From Luzula sylvatica (taxonomy: Eukaryota > Streptophyta > Magnoliopsida > Poales > Juncaceae): DNA of 64,000 nt. The notes below the pieces were generated by a model. It was not told the origin of the DNA. It was given only the letters and a program-made list of their open reading frames with translations, and searched no databases. The translations under genes were made by a program, and so were the position numbers. Shown here piece by piece: positions 46,065 through 60,639 of the stretch (position 1 is its first letter; the number at the start of each line of letters is the position of its first letter). The DNA lies in contig OX326958.1 in NCBI GenBank assembly GCA_946800325.1, positions 62,179,793-62,243,792 on the forward strand, in the 5' to 3' direction.

Positions 46065-46264
46065 ACTCTCTAAATTTTTTTATTACCAAGAACATCTCCG
46101 ACCTTGAAGCTCTTGCCGGTGGGCCAATCGGCCACGCCGAAATCCCATCCGTCATCATCTCCGACTGTGTAAGTGGCTGCCTCGATCGTATGTAATTGCG
46201 AAATCGTTAAAATGCAAATCATTGCAACTCCAAAAGACCATGCATTGCCTCTTCCCTGAGCCAT
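45766..46264 (-). CDS. Plantacyanin (basic blue copper protein)
   Basis: Two exons (46,264-46,087; 45,965-45,766) encode 125 aa. A signal peptide of about 29 residues (ending HTIEA) is followed by a plastocyanin-like domain starting TYTVGDDDGW. The type I copper ligands are all visible: His68 (SGVHDV), Cys108 (FLCGF), His113 (PSHC) and Met118 (AGMK). Cys81 and Cys114 would form the family's disulfide. It ends soon after the copper site, without a GPI-anchor tail or Pro-rich region, as expected for plantacyanins secreted to the cell wall. Known relatives act in pollen-tube guidance and reproductive tissue, but the role here is inferred. The 121-bp intron is largely an (AT)n tract. Confidence 0.95.
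46002..46061. repeat. (AT)n microsatellite in the plantacyanin intron
   Basis: An uninterrupted AT-dinucleotide tract of nearly 60 bp fills about half of the intron. Confidence 0.9.
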
Positions 46265-46350
46265 TTTTTTTTGTTTTTTGTTTTTTTTGTTTTCTGTATT
46301 TGGTGAAAGGTTTTGTGGTTGTGGGGTTGATAGATTAATTATAAAATCGG

Positions 46351-46360
46351 TATTTATAGA
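46351..46360 (-). promoter_or_regulatory. TATA box of plantacyanin
   Basis: The minus strand reads 'tctataaata' 87 bp upstream of the ATG, with an A-rich leader between. Position and sequence fit a TATA box. Confidence 0.65.
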
Positions 46361-47379
46361 GGTTTTGTGAGTTTTACAAGGAATCAGAAATCAGAAATCA
46401 ATTTTAACGTATGGCATTTATTCGATTTTGGGGGGTTTTGTAAGGAATTCAATTTAATCAGAAATCAATATTATGTATTGCATTTATTTCAGTTTTTAAG
46501 TATACGATTAAGAAAAGAAAGAATTGTTTGGCGGATTTCATTCTATTTTTCAGCGAGAAAAAGGAAACAAAATAGTAGTAATTGTGAGTCGTAACAGATT
46601 TGTGTTATATGAATGCAAAAGAATTTCATTAAATATTGAAAAAATATGAATTTATAAAAAGAAGTATTCGATACGTTACTGATGTATTAAAAGGCTAACA
46701 AAAAGAGTTAAAAAGTCCATATCTTGAGAATTTTTAAGTAAATATATCTTTGGAAAAAGGGTAAAAAAAGGGTAATAATAAAGCCCATTCAAAAGTTTTA
46801 AGCAGAATCAATTCTTATGAATGCATTGCTGTCCTGAAAAGTTAAATCCTATTCGTGTATAATTCGAATCAAAAAATTTACAAGTCGGTTAAATATTCGG
46901 TCAAACAAAATAAAATACGTTAATAATTCATCAATTTGACTATTATTCTATCGTTAGGTTTATTTTACATAATACGGATACAATAATTCGGTAATTAAAA
47001 ATATATAAATATAAACTTTTTATTCATGAATAATTGAGAATAATGTTAATTTTAGTTAAAAATCATAAATTTGTAGATTATTATTGATATTTTTATTGTT
47101 TTAATCATTGTTCAAAATTTAAGTTTTTGTTATTTATTAACAAAATATATATAATTTATTTCTTGAAAAAACGTATTATACGGCAATATGTATATTATAC
47201 GTGTTTTAAATTTGTTTATAAAATGCACATACTATTAAGTAGGTTGGGTACAAAAACGTCAATACGTATATCATTCGTAATACGTAATTGTTCGTAAATT
47301 ACTCGTGCATTAAAAGGCTATGTGTGTGAATGTCATAAAATCATGATGATTTTTGAAAAATGCATAAGCAACACTGCAA
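46361..47379. other. Intergenic DNA with decayed repeat
   Basis: Plantacyanin upstream region, then text related to the ATACG/ATTCG repeats (about 46,850-47,310). No gene is seen. Confidence 0.45.
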
Positions 47380-47935
47380 CACCTAGGGATGTATATTATC
47401 AGAACCAAATCGTATCCGAAAAACATCTGAATCCGATCGGATCCGGATCTGGATATTTTTATACAGATTTGGATCCGATATTCGATTTTTGTTGTCGGAT
47501 CCGGATCCGGATATTTTTCGGATCCGGTACTCGGATCCAGATTCGGCTATCTGAATCTGAACATTATATATATTTTTATATAACTTATTTCATATTAATT
47601 AGAAAAAATAGATAATTAATGACTTATAAATGATTTAAAATCGCAATCATAAAATTATTTTTAAATATAATAATTTAGATCGTTCTGTCGTAAATTATGT
47701 ATATGTTTAATTAAAAATATATTATATTGTGATATAAATGTATCCGTTTTAATATTCGAAAAAAATTCGTACTCGTATCGGTATCGACAATATCCGAACC
47801 GTATATGTATCTGTTTAATATACGAACCGTATCCCGATCCGGATTGTTTCGTATCCAAATATCCACATCCAAAAAAATAGGATAAGGATCTGATATGACC
47901 ACTATCCGAACCGTTTACACCCCTAGCAACGCCGC
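47380..47935. repeat. GGATCCG/GTATCCG element with inverted ends
   Basis: The left end 'cacctagggatgtat' and the right end 'tttacacccctag' are imperfect inverted repeats. The left arm is packed with 'cggatccgg' words and the right arm with 'atccgaaccgtat' words. This looks like a non-autonomous inverted-repeat element; no coding capacity or clear target duplication was found. Confidence 0.55.
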
Positions 47936-48259
47936 ATATACCAGTATACCACACATAATCTTAAATGGAATGCAAATAATGAATAATTAATGAATTTGAG
48001 AATTTAATTTGGAACGAACGAAAAATAAGAATGTGACTGAAATTTATATTATCTAGGTCTACTCAATGGTCATGAATCTCCAAGTATGTAAAAGTTTCAT
48101 GTATTTGCAATATTATGCAAATGCAAATCCTTGCAACTCCAAAACAATTGGACTGAGTGGACGAACAAAATCCTAAAAATAAAGGCCCCAATTTTTTTTT
48201 ATATCTTCGGGTGGTTGATGGTGGTTGATGTTCAATAACCGATAAACCGAATTTTAACG

Positions 48260-48620
48260 ACGGATAACTTAATTAAACGAGGTTGGCCCCATGATCCGGT
48301 TTGCTCGCCATGCACGGGTTCCATCGAAAGGATCAATCATTTATTTCCTCAATGCTTTTTTTCGAAGAGTCTTGAGTGGCCTTCAACTCAATCTCCATAC
48401 AAGAATTTTGGTGGAGTGAACGCATGCGAAGATCCAAAGAAGATGCCGCAAGTTGAAACACCATATGACTAGCAACAATTTGGACAATATGAAGAGAACG
48501 TAATAATCAATTTTTTTAACGAAAAAGACGAATGCACATGCTTGTAGCAAACACGGTTAAGGATCTTAAAAATCAATGACTCTTGTCATGTTAGATAGTG
48601 CAAAATGAATTTGGATGACT
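48260..48620 (+). pseudogene. LINE ORF2 3' fragment
   Basis: The plus strand reads DPVCSPCTGSIERINHLFPQC, a C-x2-C...H-x4-C zinc-binding pattern of plant L1 ORF2 C-termini. It is later followed by LATIWTI, a stop and RERNNQFF. In-frame stops show it is inactive. Confidence 0.65.
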
Positions 48621-49043
48621 TAGGTCATCATCCTTGTAATTATTGTTTGTAAATATTTTTCAAACATTGTACTTTACTTTTTATTTTTAAATGAAAACGA
48701 TCGGATGGATGGAGCATGTATCGCGTTTGTCTTTTCTTAAAAAAAAAAACCATGTAATAAACACTATAATAGGTATTTATAGAGTACCAGGAGGCAAGAT
48801 TAGGAGGAGAAATCAGCAAATTAAATTTTTACAAAGTTTGCATTCTTTTTGAAATTTAACTTTCTTGCAATTTCATCAAAATTTAGCAAATTGATTTAAT
48901 TTGTTATGTGCAATGTGTTAATTTGAATTTGGAAATTTCATTCTTCAAGAACATATATATTAATTATTTCATTTTTTTCTCATAATTTTTACATCATACG
49001 AAATAAACATCTCAGCACCGAAAAACACAAAACGGTGTCTAAA
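48621..49043. other. Intergenic DNA
   Basis: No gene is seen. Confidence 0.45.
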
Positions 49044-49749
49044 TCAACTCTCCGTTCTTCGATGTTTGAATTTATTCTTGCGATATACACAACCTACAAA
49101 ATGTAATCACATAAAAGTTAGAAAGAATTATATTAGTTCCCTTCAGAAATCAACCGAGAAAATTTAATTTACCGGTTCGTGGAAGAAAAACTCCCGTTCC
49201 ATTTTCCTGCTTGGCTCGCAAAACCTGCAATCGATAAGTTTTTATCTTAGTAAAACAAAAATTATTTTTATTCACACGAAAAAATGAAAATTATTTGCAC
49301 TTAATATATTTTAAAAGTACATATTTGTTTCTCGCGCGAGTAGTCATTTTCTTTTTTATCATTATCACTACCAATAAAATCAATTGATTTATTTTACCTT
49401 ATCGATTGAAGTAACCGAACTTATTTTCGCAGATAGTTCCCTCTTATTCGGCAACGAACCGGTACAGCAATTACAAGAGTTATGGATGACGCGGAAGAAG
49501 TATAACTGCAAATCATACCACTCATTACAATTTCGCGTGAAGAATTAATACTTTGGTACCAGAATTTGATCGGTACCAGTATAAATAAAAAAGTGCGAAG
49601 CTTGCATTTCTCCTTACCGGATCTTTGGAAACCCGAAACCCCATATTTGCCGGATCCTGATTATCATCTCCATCCGATAAGAGAACTAAAAGCTGTTTCT
49701 CTATATCAATGTACAAATTATCTTCTTCACCATTCATCTGAATCTCCAT
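49044..49749 (-). CDS. Small unrecognised plant protein, four exons
   Basis: Four in-phase exons (49,749-49,618; 49,505-49,398; 49,224-49,173; 49,093-49,044) with GT-AG borders encode 113 aa. The N-terminus is acidic (MEIQMNGEEDN, LLSDGDDNQDPANMG), the middle has closely spaced cysteines (HNSCNCC), and the C-terminus contains NGTGVFLPRTG followed by a basic tail (RKNKFKHRRTES). GTGVFLPR-like strings occur in some small plant nuclear proteins, but I cannot name the family with confidence. There is no signal peptide or membrane segment. A (CT)n tract just upstream (49,795-49,843) would lie in the 5' UTR or promoter. Clean splice joins across four short exons argue that it is real. Confidence 0.6.
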
Positions 49750-49790
49750 TGTTATTACAAAATTATGTTGTATACAAAAAATAAATAAGG

Positions 49791-49794
<4 letters not shown>

Positions 49795-49843
<49 letters not shown>
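49795..49843. repeat. (CT)n microsatellite
   Basis: A nearly pure CT tract, read as GA on the minus strand, about 45 bp upstream of the 113-aa gene's start. GA-rich leaders are common in plant genes. Confidence 0.9.
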
Positions 49844-49849
<6 letters not shown>

Positions 49850-49853
<4 letters not shown>

Positions 49854-51421
49854 GCATTATTAAATTAATTAAACAGAAGTAGTAATTAATGATATACTAT
49901 GTGAATTAATTATACACGGATATTAATTAGTCAAAAAATCAGTTACAAAACATATTAATTTGTGTTCACAATTCAAAAGTTAGAAATTAGGTATGCTTTC
50001 ACAAAGAAATAGCTGAATTTTATTTGAAAACCTTTCACAGAGAAAAAGGCCAAATTATTTGAAAATACGACCCTAAACTAACAACGGTCCACAAAAACCG
50101 CGTCCATGCAAAAGTCACCCACGCTCACATGCAATGATTACTCTACGCGATATCTCACGAGAAAGGCATCTTTTTAACAATCCAGGATTCCCCACTAACC
50201 TCTAACACGAAACAGCTAAATAATCTAATTAAAAAAATAGAAATCTAAATATACGGTCGAAACGGGCCGAGAAGAATGAATCGGCTGTTTGGTGTTTTGT
50301 GAGATAAGCACGGGAAGCTGTCTCGTTTGACTGCACCGCGTGCCAGCTCTGTGATGCGTACGTGTCAATTTCTCATTGGGTCTTTTACAGCGGTGCAACT
50401 GAACGTTTCAGGCTGAACTTGGTGCACAGAATTTATATACAATGCTCTTGTAATGTCAGTGAGGACCCGGTTTATATGAAAAGTTTGTTACGTTTTTTAT
50501 GGTCGATACATCTTTCTCTGTTAGGCTAAAGTATTATTTTGTATAAACATGGTCTTTAATTTAATACTGTGAAAAGGAAGATCATTAATATGTTTGTCGT
50601 ACTTGCATTAAAAGCGAGAACGTGTCTAGGCGGGAATAGTGGAACCGTACAATGAAACTATGTTACCCTATTTTAGAGAGAGATAAAGGGGAGAGAGAGA
50701 GGTGTTTTTTGTCGGATTGTATTCGGAAGCTAGGGTTAATATTCTACATTTTTCTTAGGTAAAGATTCTTCATATTTTGATTTTTTTTTTTTATGAAATT
50801 TATGAATAGTTCTTAGATTTGTAGGTAGTTTTGTTTCAATCTGTGTATGATTTTAGCGGATTGTTTGTTTTCTGTGATTTAGATTTGTTGATAGATATTT
50901 GTCGTAGATCGGGAAGTGTAGGGATTTGTGTTAATTTCTGCGATTTTTTTTTTGTCGTTCCTGTTGCCAATATCGTAACGAGAAATTGAAATTTCAAATT
51001 ATTAGGTCTGTGTACTTTTTATATTTCCTTGGTAAAATAATAGGTAAAACATTTTCTTTTAGTTTTCTAAAGGGTTTTGAGTTGTGATATGAAAATCCGT
51101 ATTAAAACATCTTTGTAAGATGCAGATTTTAATTATTTATTTACGAAATTGATTTTGAAGAAATCTATCAGAGGTAAAATCAGCGTCATTTGCATAATTG
51201 CTCTTTAATCCTTAATTAATCCTTAATTAATTGTTTTCTCTTTACTCTTAAAGCCTACCTTTCATGAATACCTTTGTTGTACACCTTTTTGAAAGTTTTA
51301 GCAGCTAATTAACCTTTTTGAAAGTTTTAGCAGCTAATTATTCTTCTTAATCTCTAAGAAAATTTAAATCTTTTTTTATTATATATTACAGAAACTCAAA
51401 TCAATCAACAATCAATTCAAA
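49850..51421. other. Promoter and 5' UTR of the 14-3-3 gene
   Basis: A GA-rich leader at about 50,670-50,702 is followed by a donor at 50,759 ('ttcttag' then GTAAAG) and an acceptor ending at 51,391 ('atattacag'). This gives a probable 633-bp 5'-UTR intron, common in plant housekeeping genes. The intron has an exact 29-bp tandem duplication at 51,283-51,340. No other gene is seen. Confidence 0.5.
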
Positions 51422-52552
<1,131 letters not shown>

Positions 52553-52986
52553 GTAAGAGAGAGAAAGAGGAAGCATGAGTTTGTATTAACTAAGAGTGGA
52601 TTTGTTTGTTGTGCTTCGAAGATTAATTTGCACCGTTTTTAACCTACTTGTATTTTTTTCTTTTAGAAAGATATGTGGGCTACTAATGAATGAATCACTC
52701 TGAAATTGTTTGGTCTTAAATTATTTTACTTGCTTTTTCATATATCAATATCTTTCTAAATAAAAATAATAATTTTAAAACTTTAAAGTAGTGCATTGGT
52801 GATGTTTAAAGGAGCTGAACTTGCTTTATATCCGAATTAGTTGTAATATTCGTTTGGTTGGTCTTTATTCAATAGTCAAGCTAGTAATAGAATTTTCTTT
52901 TAATAATTAGCTCAGTGGAATGATATTTAATTTAAGTTTTATTAAACGTCCCTCTTTTTTGGTCTTTTTGTCTGATTAATTTTTAC
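52553..52986. other. 14-3-3 3' flank
   Basis: 3' UTR and spacer up to the target site of the hAT-like element. No gene is seen. Confidence 0.5.
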
Positions 52987-53432
52987 CAGTGTTTTAAATA
53001 GCGACGCTGTAGCGCCGCTATAGCGCGCTATAGCGGGTTTTGGGAGGCGAACGCTGCATCGCTTCAGAATATAGCACTATAGCGTTTTGTTCCGCTGCAA
53101 CGCTATAGCGGACCGCTATAGCGTTGAAGCGTTCAATTATAGCGTCCGTAGCGGCGCTATAGCGTGATGAGGATGATGATTATTATTATTGTTGTTGTTG
53201 TTGTTGTTGTTGTTATTAAATAATAATCACTATTATCATTACACAATAATAATAATTGTTATTAAATAATAGTAATAATATTAATAATAATTATTATTAT
53301 AATTATTATTGTTATTATTATTATTGGTACTAAATAATAATAACAATAATAATAATAATTAATATTATTAGTATAAAATAATAATTATTGTTATTTAATA
53401 ATAATAATAATAATAATAATGACAACGATACA

Positions 53433-53473
<41 letters not shown>

Positions 53474-53510
53474 TAATAATAATAATAGTAATAATAATAA
53501 GCATACTTAC

Positions 53511-53547
<37 letters not shown>

Positions 53548-53627
53548 AGAAAAATAAGATAATAACAACATCAACAACAACTATTAATAGCCTTATTATA
53601 ATTACAATAATAAAAAGAAAAACAAAA

Positions 53628-53660
<33 letters not shown>

Positions 53661-53913
53661 TATTTTTCTTAGAGATGAATTTTAATTTATGTTAGTTTGC
53701 GAGGTTGATATAGATATGCATTCAACATAATTTTATTTATAATATTGGACCGCTAATTTATATTTATATTTGTATTGTAGTATTATAAAAATAATAATTT
53801 CGATCAAAAATCCGCTGTGATGGTGAAGCGGCGGCGCTATATCGCCCTCTAACGCTAAACGCTAAATTAAACGTCAAAACGCTGCATGCCGCTGCACGCT
53901 ATTTAAAACATTG
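52987..53913. mobile_element. Non-autonomous hAT-like element 1 (927 bp)
   Basis: The ends 'cagtgttttaaatagcg' and 'cgctatttaaaacattg' are inverted repeats with one mismatch. The perfect 8-bp flank duplication 'atttttac' (52,979-52,986 and 53,914-53,921) fits hAT transposition. The subterminal zones are dense in 'gctatagcg' words. The centre is a large block of (ATT)n/(AAT)n/(GTT)n microsatellites (about 53,170-53,660). No transposase frame remains. Confidence 0.9.
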
Positions 53914-53921
53914 ATTTTTAC

Positions 53922-55192
53922 AGAAGTCGTCTCCATATGAATTTTTAAGGCAACGAGTGGATAGGAGGGATCCACGTCTATTTCATTATATTAATAATTC
54001 ATGATGTTCTTTCTATTATATTTATTACGAATTTTGAAAATTTTATGTGATCGACTATGTTGCACGGATACTTCAAAAATCAAGCCGTATCGTATCGGAT
54101 GCCGTATCGGATACTGATACTCGTCGGATTCGTATCGGATACTTCACGTGGCGTATCCAAATATTTTATTTCAAAATAACAGCAGATACTTCTCGGATAC
54201 TTCCGGATACTTGTCGGATACTTCTAACGTATACACAAACGTACTTGAAAAATAAAAATAAAAATTTGAAATCGAAATAAATAAGTAATACATATAAATA
54301 AATAACCAAACAAAATAAACATTTACTTAATAAGAAGTTATTTTTGTTAAAACAAACTTTTAAGATATTTTATGTCAAATGTATATATATAAAATAAACA
54401 TTTACTTCCGGATATTTTATGTCAAATGTATACTATATTAAATAAATAAATTATAATTAATAAAATAATAAAATATTATATATAATGTCTGTATCGTATC
54501 TTATGTATTTTTGAAAACTGCCGTATCGCCGTATCCGTATCGTGTCGGATACGATACTCGTATCAAGTAGAATTTGAATCTCCTCTCTCTCTCTCTGTTT
54601 TTTTTTTTTTTTTTTTTTTTACGTACGTAGATTTTGATGTTAAAAATGGATGGCTTAAAACAAAATTATATAGATGGTTGAGAAAGTTCGAATTTTTCCT
54701 TGAATTGTGCGTATTATTTTTACACGGGACCATACTACTTTTTTGTGTATCGTTCCAATTTGAATTTTTTTTTATAATAAAAGACATAGTAATGACTACT
54801 TTACTAGGCTGCTATAATATTTATGTATTAATTTAATTTTATTTTTATTTTGCATAGGTTTCTAGCTAAATGCACGGTCCATTAACTAGAACCTGATTCT
54901 CATGAGGTCCACTCGAGGAAATGAGGATATGTCCAAAAAAAATATATTCTTATTTGGGTCCTTAATTACCGTTCAGGAAAATTATATTTTATACTTTTTA
55001 CCCTCTTTTTCTTTCTGATATGACACGCCTTTCTATTAAAGTTTTCTCGTTTATTATAATTAAAATGCGTATTGACGTTCTCGTATGCAATTTAAATAAT
55101 TTATATATTATATATATTTTCTAAAAGCACGTATTTTTGCATTACATATTTTTAAAATAAATGACAATACTTAAATTTCGAGTAAATATTAA
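53922..55192. other. Intergenic DNA including a GTATCGG repeat block
   Basis: Bases about 54,055-54,565 are full of 'cgtatcggatac' words at both ends with AT-rich text between, and the ends are loosely inverted. This suggests another non-autonomous element. A poly-T run lies at 54,597-54,620. No gene is seen. Confidence 0.5.
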
Positions 55193-55201
55193 GACAAACA
55201 A

Positions 55202-55396
55202 GAGGGAGGCTAACATATTTAATTTGATACTTAATGATTTTTCATCACTGAATTCGCATCGAGATTTATGTTTTCTCATGATGATCATGAAAGTTTGTGC
55301 ACATCATTAAATGCACAAATCTTCGTGCAAATCTAATGATGAAAAAACATTAAGTACCAAATGTCTTGTACTTAATTAAGTCGGTTAGTCTCCCTC
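55202..55396. mobile_element. 195-bp MITE with 9-bp TSD, copy 2
   Basis: Same foldback family as 26,552-26,760 ('gagggaggctaa' ... 'agtctccctc'; shared core 'tcatgatgatcatgaaagtt'). It is flanked by perfect 9-bp repeats 'gacaaacaa' (55,193-55,201 and 55,397-55,405). The inverted ends are slightly degraded. Confidence 0.9.
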
Positions 55397-55405
55397 GACA
55401 AACAA

Positions 55406-56124
55406 TATTAATAACAATTTATAAATTTATAATTTGAATTAAAAATAAATATTATGTGATAAAATAATTATATTTCTCAATTATTTTTTAATAAGAAATT
55501 TATATTCATATGCTTGACCAACTTGACGAGTTAGCAACACGCTCTCTCATTCAAATTATTGTAATTGTGTTGTGTAAAATAAATTTAATTATACACGAAT
55601 AGTCGAATTGACGAATTAACAACACACATTGTTTTATTTGACCGACTTGAAAAAAATACTTGAAAAAAAAAATACTTGATTCAAATTATACACGAATATA
55701 TTACGTATCGCTTATTATATCACGAATGACTAACTATTCCCTATGAAGTATCGCGATGATAAATATTTTTTATCTTTTGTTATTTAGTGTCTTAATACCG
55801 CACATTAATCATCAATTCATATATCCATTATATCCGGGATGTGGACTCAATTATTCGTCGACTTCCATGTACCTCGGCTCCAAGAGGACGTACCACCATA
55901 TCTCAAATTGAAGGAAGTGAGAGGTAGCCTACCTAAGGACCGGATCACTTGGAACGTATGGAAAGAAGGAATGCGAGAATACTCAATTCACGATGAGCTC
56001 CGACAAGGATAACCTATAGCAATGCAATGGGGAAGCTATGAAGCGGAAAACAACCAATTGACCCGAGGCCGAGGAGGACATGGAGCCAACCTTGTCTTCC
56101 TTCCCATCTTAATTCGGTTCCGCC
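55406..56124. other. Intergenic DNA with a coding-like relic
   Basis: Bases 55,840-56,010 hold an open plus-strand stretch reading DFHVPRLQEDVPPYLKLKEV and TWNVWKEGMREYSIHDELRQ before a stop. It resembles transposon-derived coding sequence but was not identified. It runs into the 164-bp tandem array. Confidence 0.4.
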
Positions 56125-56780
56125 TTATGTATTTCTTGTAATAGGATACATTATCTATTTTCTTTGCAGTTCAAACGGTTATGTAATTTGGAATTTTATC
56201 TTTAATTCCAATGAGCTCGGCATTTCGCCGCCTTCTATCAAAAAAAGACGTATATCCGTTATATCTTTATACGTGCTTATGAATTTACTTATGTATTTCT
56301 TGTAATAGGATACATTATCTATTTTCTTTGCAGTTCAAACGGTTATGTAATTTGGAATTTTATCTTTAATTCCAATGAGCTCGGCATTTCGCCGCCTTCT
56401 ATCAAAAAAAGACGTATATCCGTTATATCTTTATACGTGCTTATGAATTTACTTATGTATTTCTTGTAATAGGATACATTATCTATTTTCTTTGCAGTTC
56501 AAACGGTTATGTAATTTGGAATTTTATCTTTAATTCCAATGAGCTCGGCATTTCGCCGCCTTCTATCAAAAAAAGACGTATATCCGTTATATCTTTATAC
56601 GTGCTTATGAATTTACTTATGTATTTCTTGTAATAGGATACATTATCTATTTTCTTTGCAGTTCAAACGGTTATGTAATTTGGAATTTTATCTTTAATTC
56701 CAATGAGCTCGGCATTTCGCCGCCTTCTATCAAAAAAAGACGTATATCCGTTATATCTTTATACGTGCTTATGAATTTAC
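56125..56780. repeat. Four tandem copies of a 164-bp unit
   Basis: Units start at 56,125, 56,289, 56,453 and 56,617, exactly 164 bp apart, and read the same by eye. Each contains 'gagctcggcatttcgccgcc', a 7-A run and 'gacgtatatccg'. A partial fifth start lies at 56,781. The A run suggests that the 3' end of a retroposed sequence and its flank were amplified. Lack of visible divergence implies a recent origin. Confidence 0.92.
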
Positions 56781-58673
<1,893 letters not shown>

Positions 58674-58675
<2 letters not shown>

Positions 58676-59598
58676 TGCATGTAGTATATTGCAACAATAT
58701 ATTTGAAAATAGTTAACATGTAAAAACTATATTTATTGTTAATCATACTGACAAATTTATTGTAAAAAATATATTTATTTTTAATGAAATATAGCAACTA
58801 GAATCAGGCTCGAAGCAAAAAAAAAACAATATATTTGAATGATTTAGAGTTGTGTGTGTGTTTTTTGTTAACATATATTATCATACTTTTGTAATATATA
58901 TTGCATCATATATATAAACAAGTAATAATATTTTATTTTATTGTCAACTAAAAATTGAGCACTCTTGCTATTATTGGTAACTTTAAAAGAGAGTATATGA
59001 TGCTCAATGTCGTGGCTTAATTTCTTGTTGCTTGTTTAATGGGATGCCACTCCCACTTCTTCATAAAATCTTTGTTTAATATATATTTTTCACAAATCTC
59101 CCTAGAAAATGAATAAATGAAGGTTAAAAAAAAAACAAATAAAAGAACAAGTATTGCCTAAATTTAAAATTTACTAACTGCTGATACTTCCTAATTCTAG
59201 CTCCAAAATCTCAACAAAAAACATGTTTTTCAGATGAAACATATATCATCTTATCTCGTTTAAAGCTTACGCGCATTAAAAAAAAACAAGCAACTCGTTT
59301 CTAATTTATAATTTACCACAAATCCAAGCAATGAATTATCCGAATTAACGTTTTACGCAGGCAGAACTGAAAAAGAGTAATATGGTTCTGCTTCTTTCTA
59401 AATTTGCATCAACTAGTTATCCTTATTAACTTTTCTCAAAAAAAAAGTTATCCTTATTTAAATAAGGATAACTAGAACTAGAATCTCAAACAAAATGCGA
59501 TGTCCCCTCCAAACAATAGTACAAACTTCCGAAACTACCCCTGAATTCTGTATCGATCAATCTGAACTGCAATACTCTGCATCACCACTTCTTTTTCC
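58674..59598. other. Upstream region of the Nudix gene
   Basis: AT-rich spacer and distal promoter. A short inverted repeat of 'agttatccttatt' occurs around 59,415-59,475. No gene is seen. Confidence 0.5.
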
Positions 59599-59608
59599 TA
59601 TTTAAATA
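59599..59608 (+). promoter_or_regulatory. Possible TATA box of the Nudix gene
   Basis: 'tatttaaata' lies about 114 bp upstream of the ATG, followed by a leader with a CT-rich stretch at about 59,655. Confidence 0.4.
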
Positions 59609-59721
59609 CTCTTCAGTGCACTTACGAACCCTCAATAAACTCATAGTTCACAATTCTCTCTCTTTAATAAACATATATATTCAATTAAGGAGAATTTAGT
59701 TGCTAGTAAAAAAAAATAAAG

Positions 59722-60639
59722 ATGGCAATGGTTGCCGAGGGGATCACGATGGTCTCGCGTCAAGGAAGAGAATTGCAGCGTTATAGTAGAACTGGGGGCC
59801 GCATTGTCGTAGGGTGAGTTTCGTAATTTAAATATTTAAATATTAATTTTAATTATGAAATTGATGCCAATTTTTGATTTGTACAGATGTGTCCCGTATA
59901 AATTAAACGGGAAAATATCTTGCGCTGCAGATATAGAAAACAGTGTGGAAGTTCTTGTTATTAGCTCGCAGAAAGGCCATGGCATGATGTTTCCTAAGGT
60001 AAAACAAATTCAATTTTCAAAAATCTAATTTTGGTTTTAATGACCGAAATTAAGTTTTAACGAAGAAAAAGAAAACTAAAGTAATTTGTTTATTTTGTAG
60101 GGGGGATGGGAAACAGACGAAACTATAAAACAAGCGGCCACGAGAGAGGCGTTGGAAGAAGCTGGTGTTCAAGGCACCCTTGAGGTTAGTTTTCAAAATT
60201 CTTGATCGTAAAACCTCGAAATATCACACATACCCTTACTGAATTTTCGCCCTATAAATTTGTTTTTTGGATTACAGAAAAGATTGGGAAAATGGAGTTA
60301 CATGAGCAAAAGCCATGGTATATTTTACGACGGAATCCTTTTCCCAATGAACGTGACTGATGAGCTGGCACACTGGCCTGAAATGCAAGCCCGCAAACGA
60401 AATTGGGTACGTTATAATTTGATTAATTTCGCATTTTATGAATATATGGCTCCGATTATATTTTGATATCATATTCGAACAAATTAGTGTCATTATTATT
60501 AAACAACTTGTCTTGTACTATTTAGGTCACGGTGACGCAGGCAAGAGAGGGATGCCAGCATGAATGGATGAGAGACGCCTTGGATAGGCTCGTAAAAAGG
60601 CTCAAATTTTCTGCGAAGAAAAACAAATCTTTAACTTAA
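59722..60639 (+). CDS. Nudix hydrolase (plant NUDT12/13/4/17/18/21 type)
   Basis: Five exons (59,722-59,813; 59,887-59,998; 60,101-60,184; 60,278-60,406; 60,526-60,639) encode 176 aa. The Nudix box is complete at residues 69-91 (GGWETDE...REALEEAGV), so Gly69, Glu75, Arg83, Glu84, Glu87, Glu88 and Gly90 of G-x5-E-x7-RE-U-x-EE-x-G-U are present. The preceding RIVVGCVPYK and FPKGGWE and the following WPEMQARKRNWVTVTQA are typical of the plant subgroup related to diphosphoinositol-polyphosphate or dinucleoside-polyphosphate hydrolases. The exact substrate cannot be read from sequence. The basic C-terminus (KRLKFSAKKNK) might target nucleus or organelle. No long transit peptide is obvious. Confidence 0.95.

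Noticed and set aside
53388..53672. Asn/Tyr-rich frames on both strands
   Set aside because: Microsatellite core of hAT-like element 1.
56125..56780. Regularly spaced repeats considered as a CRISPR-like array
   Set aside because: Units are contiguous 164-bp tandem copies without unique spacers, and this is plant nuclear DNA.
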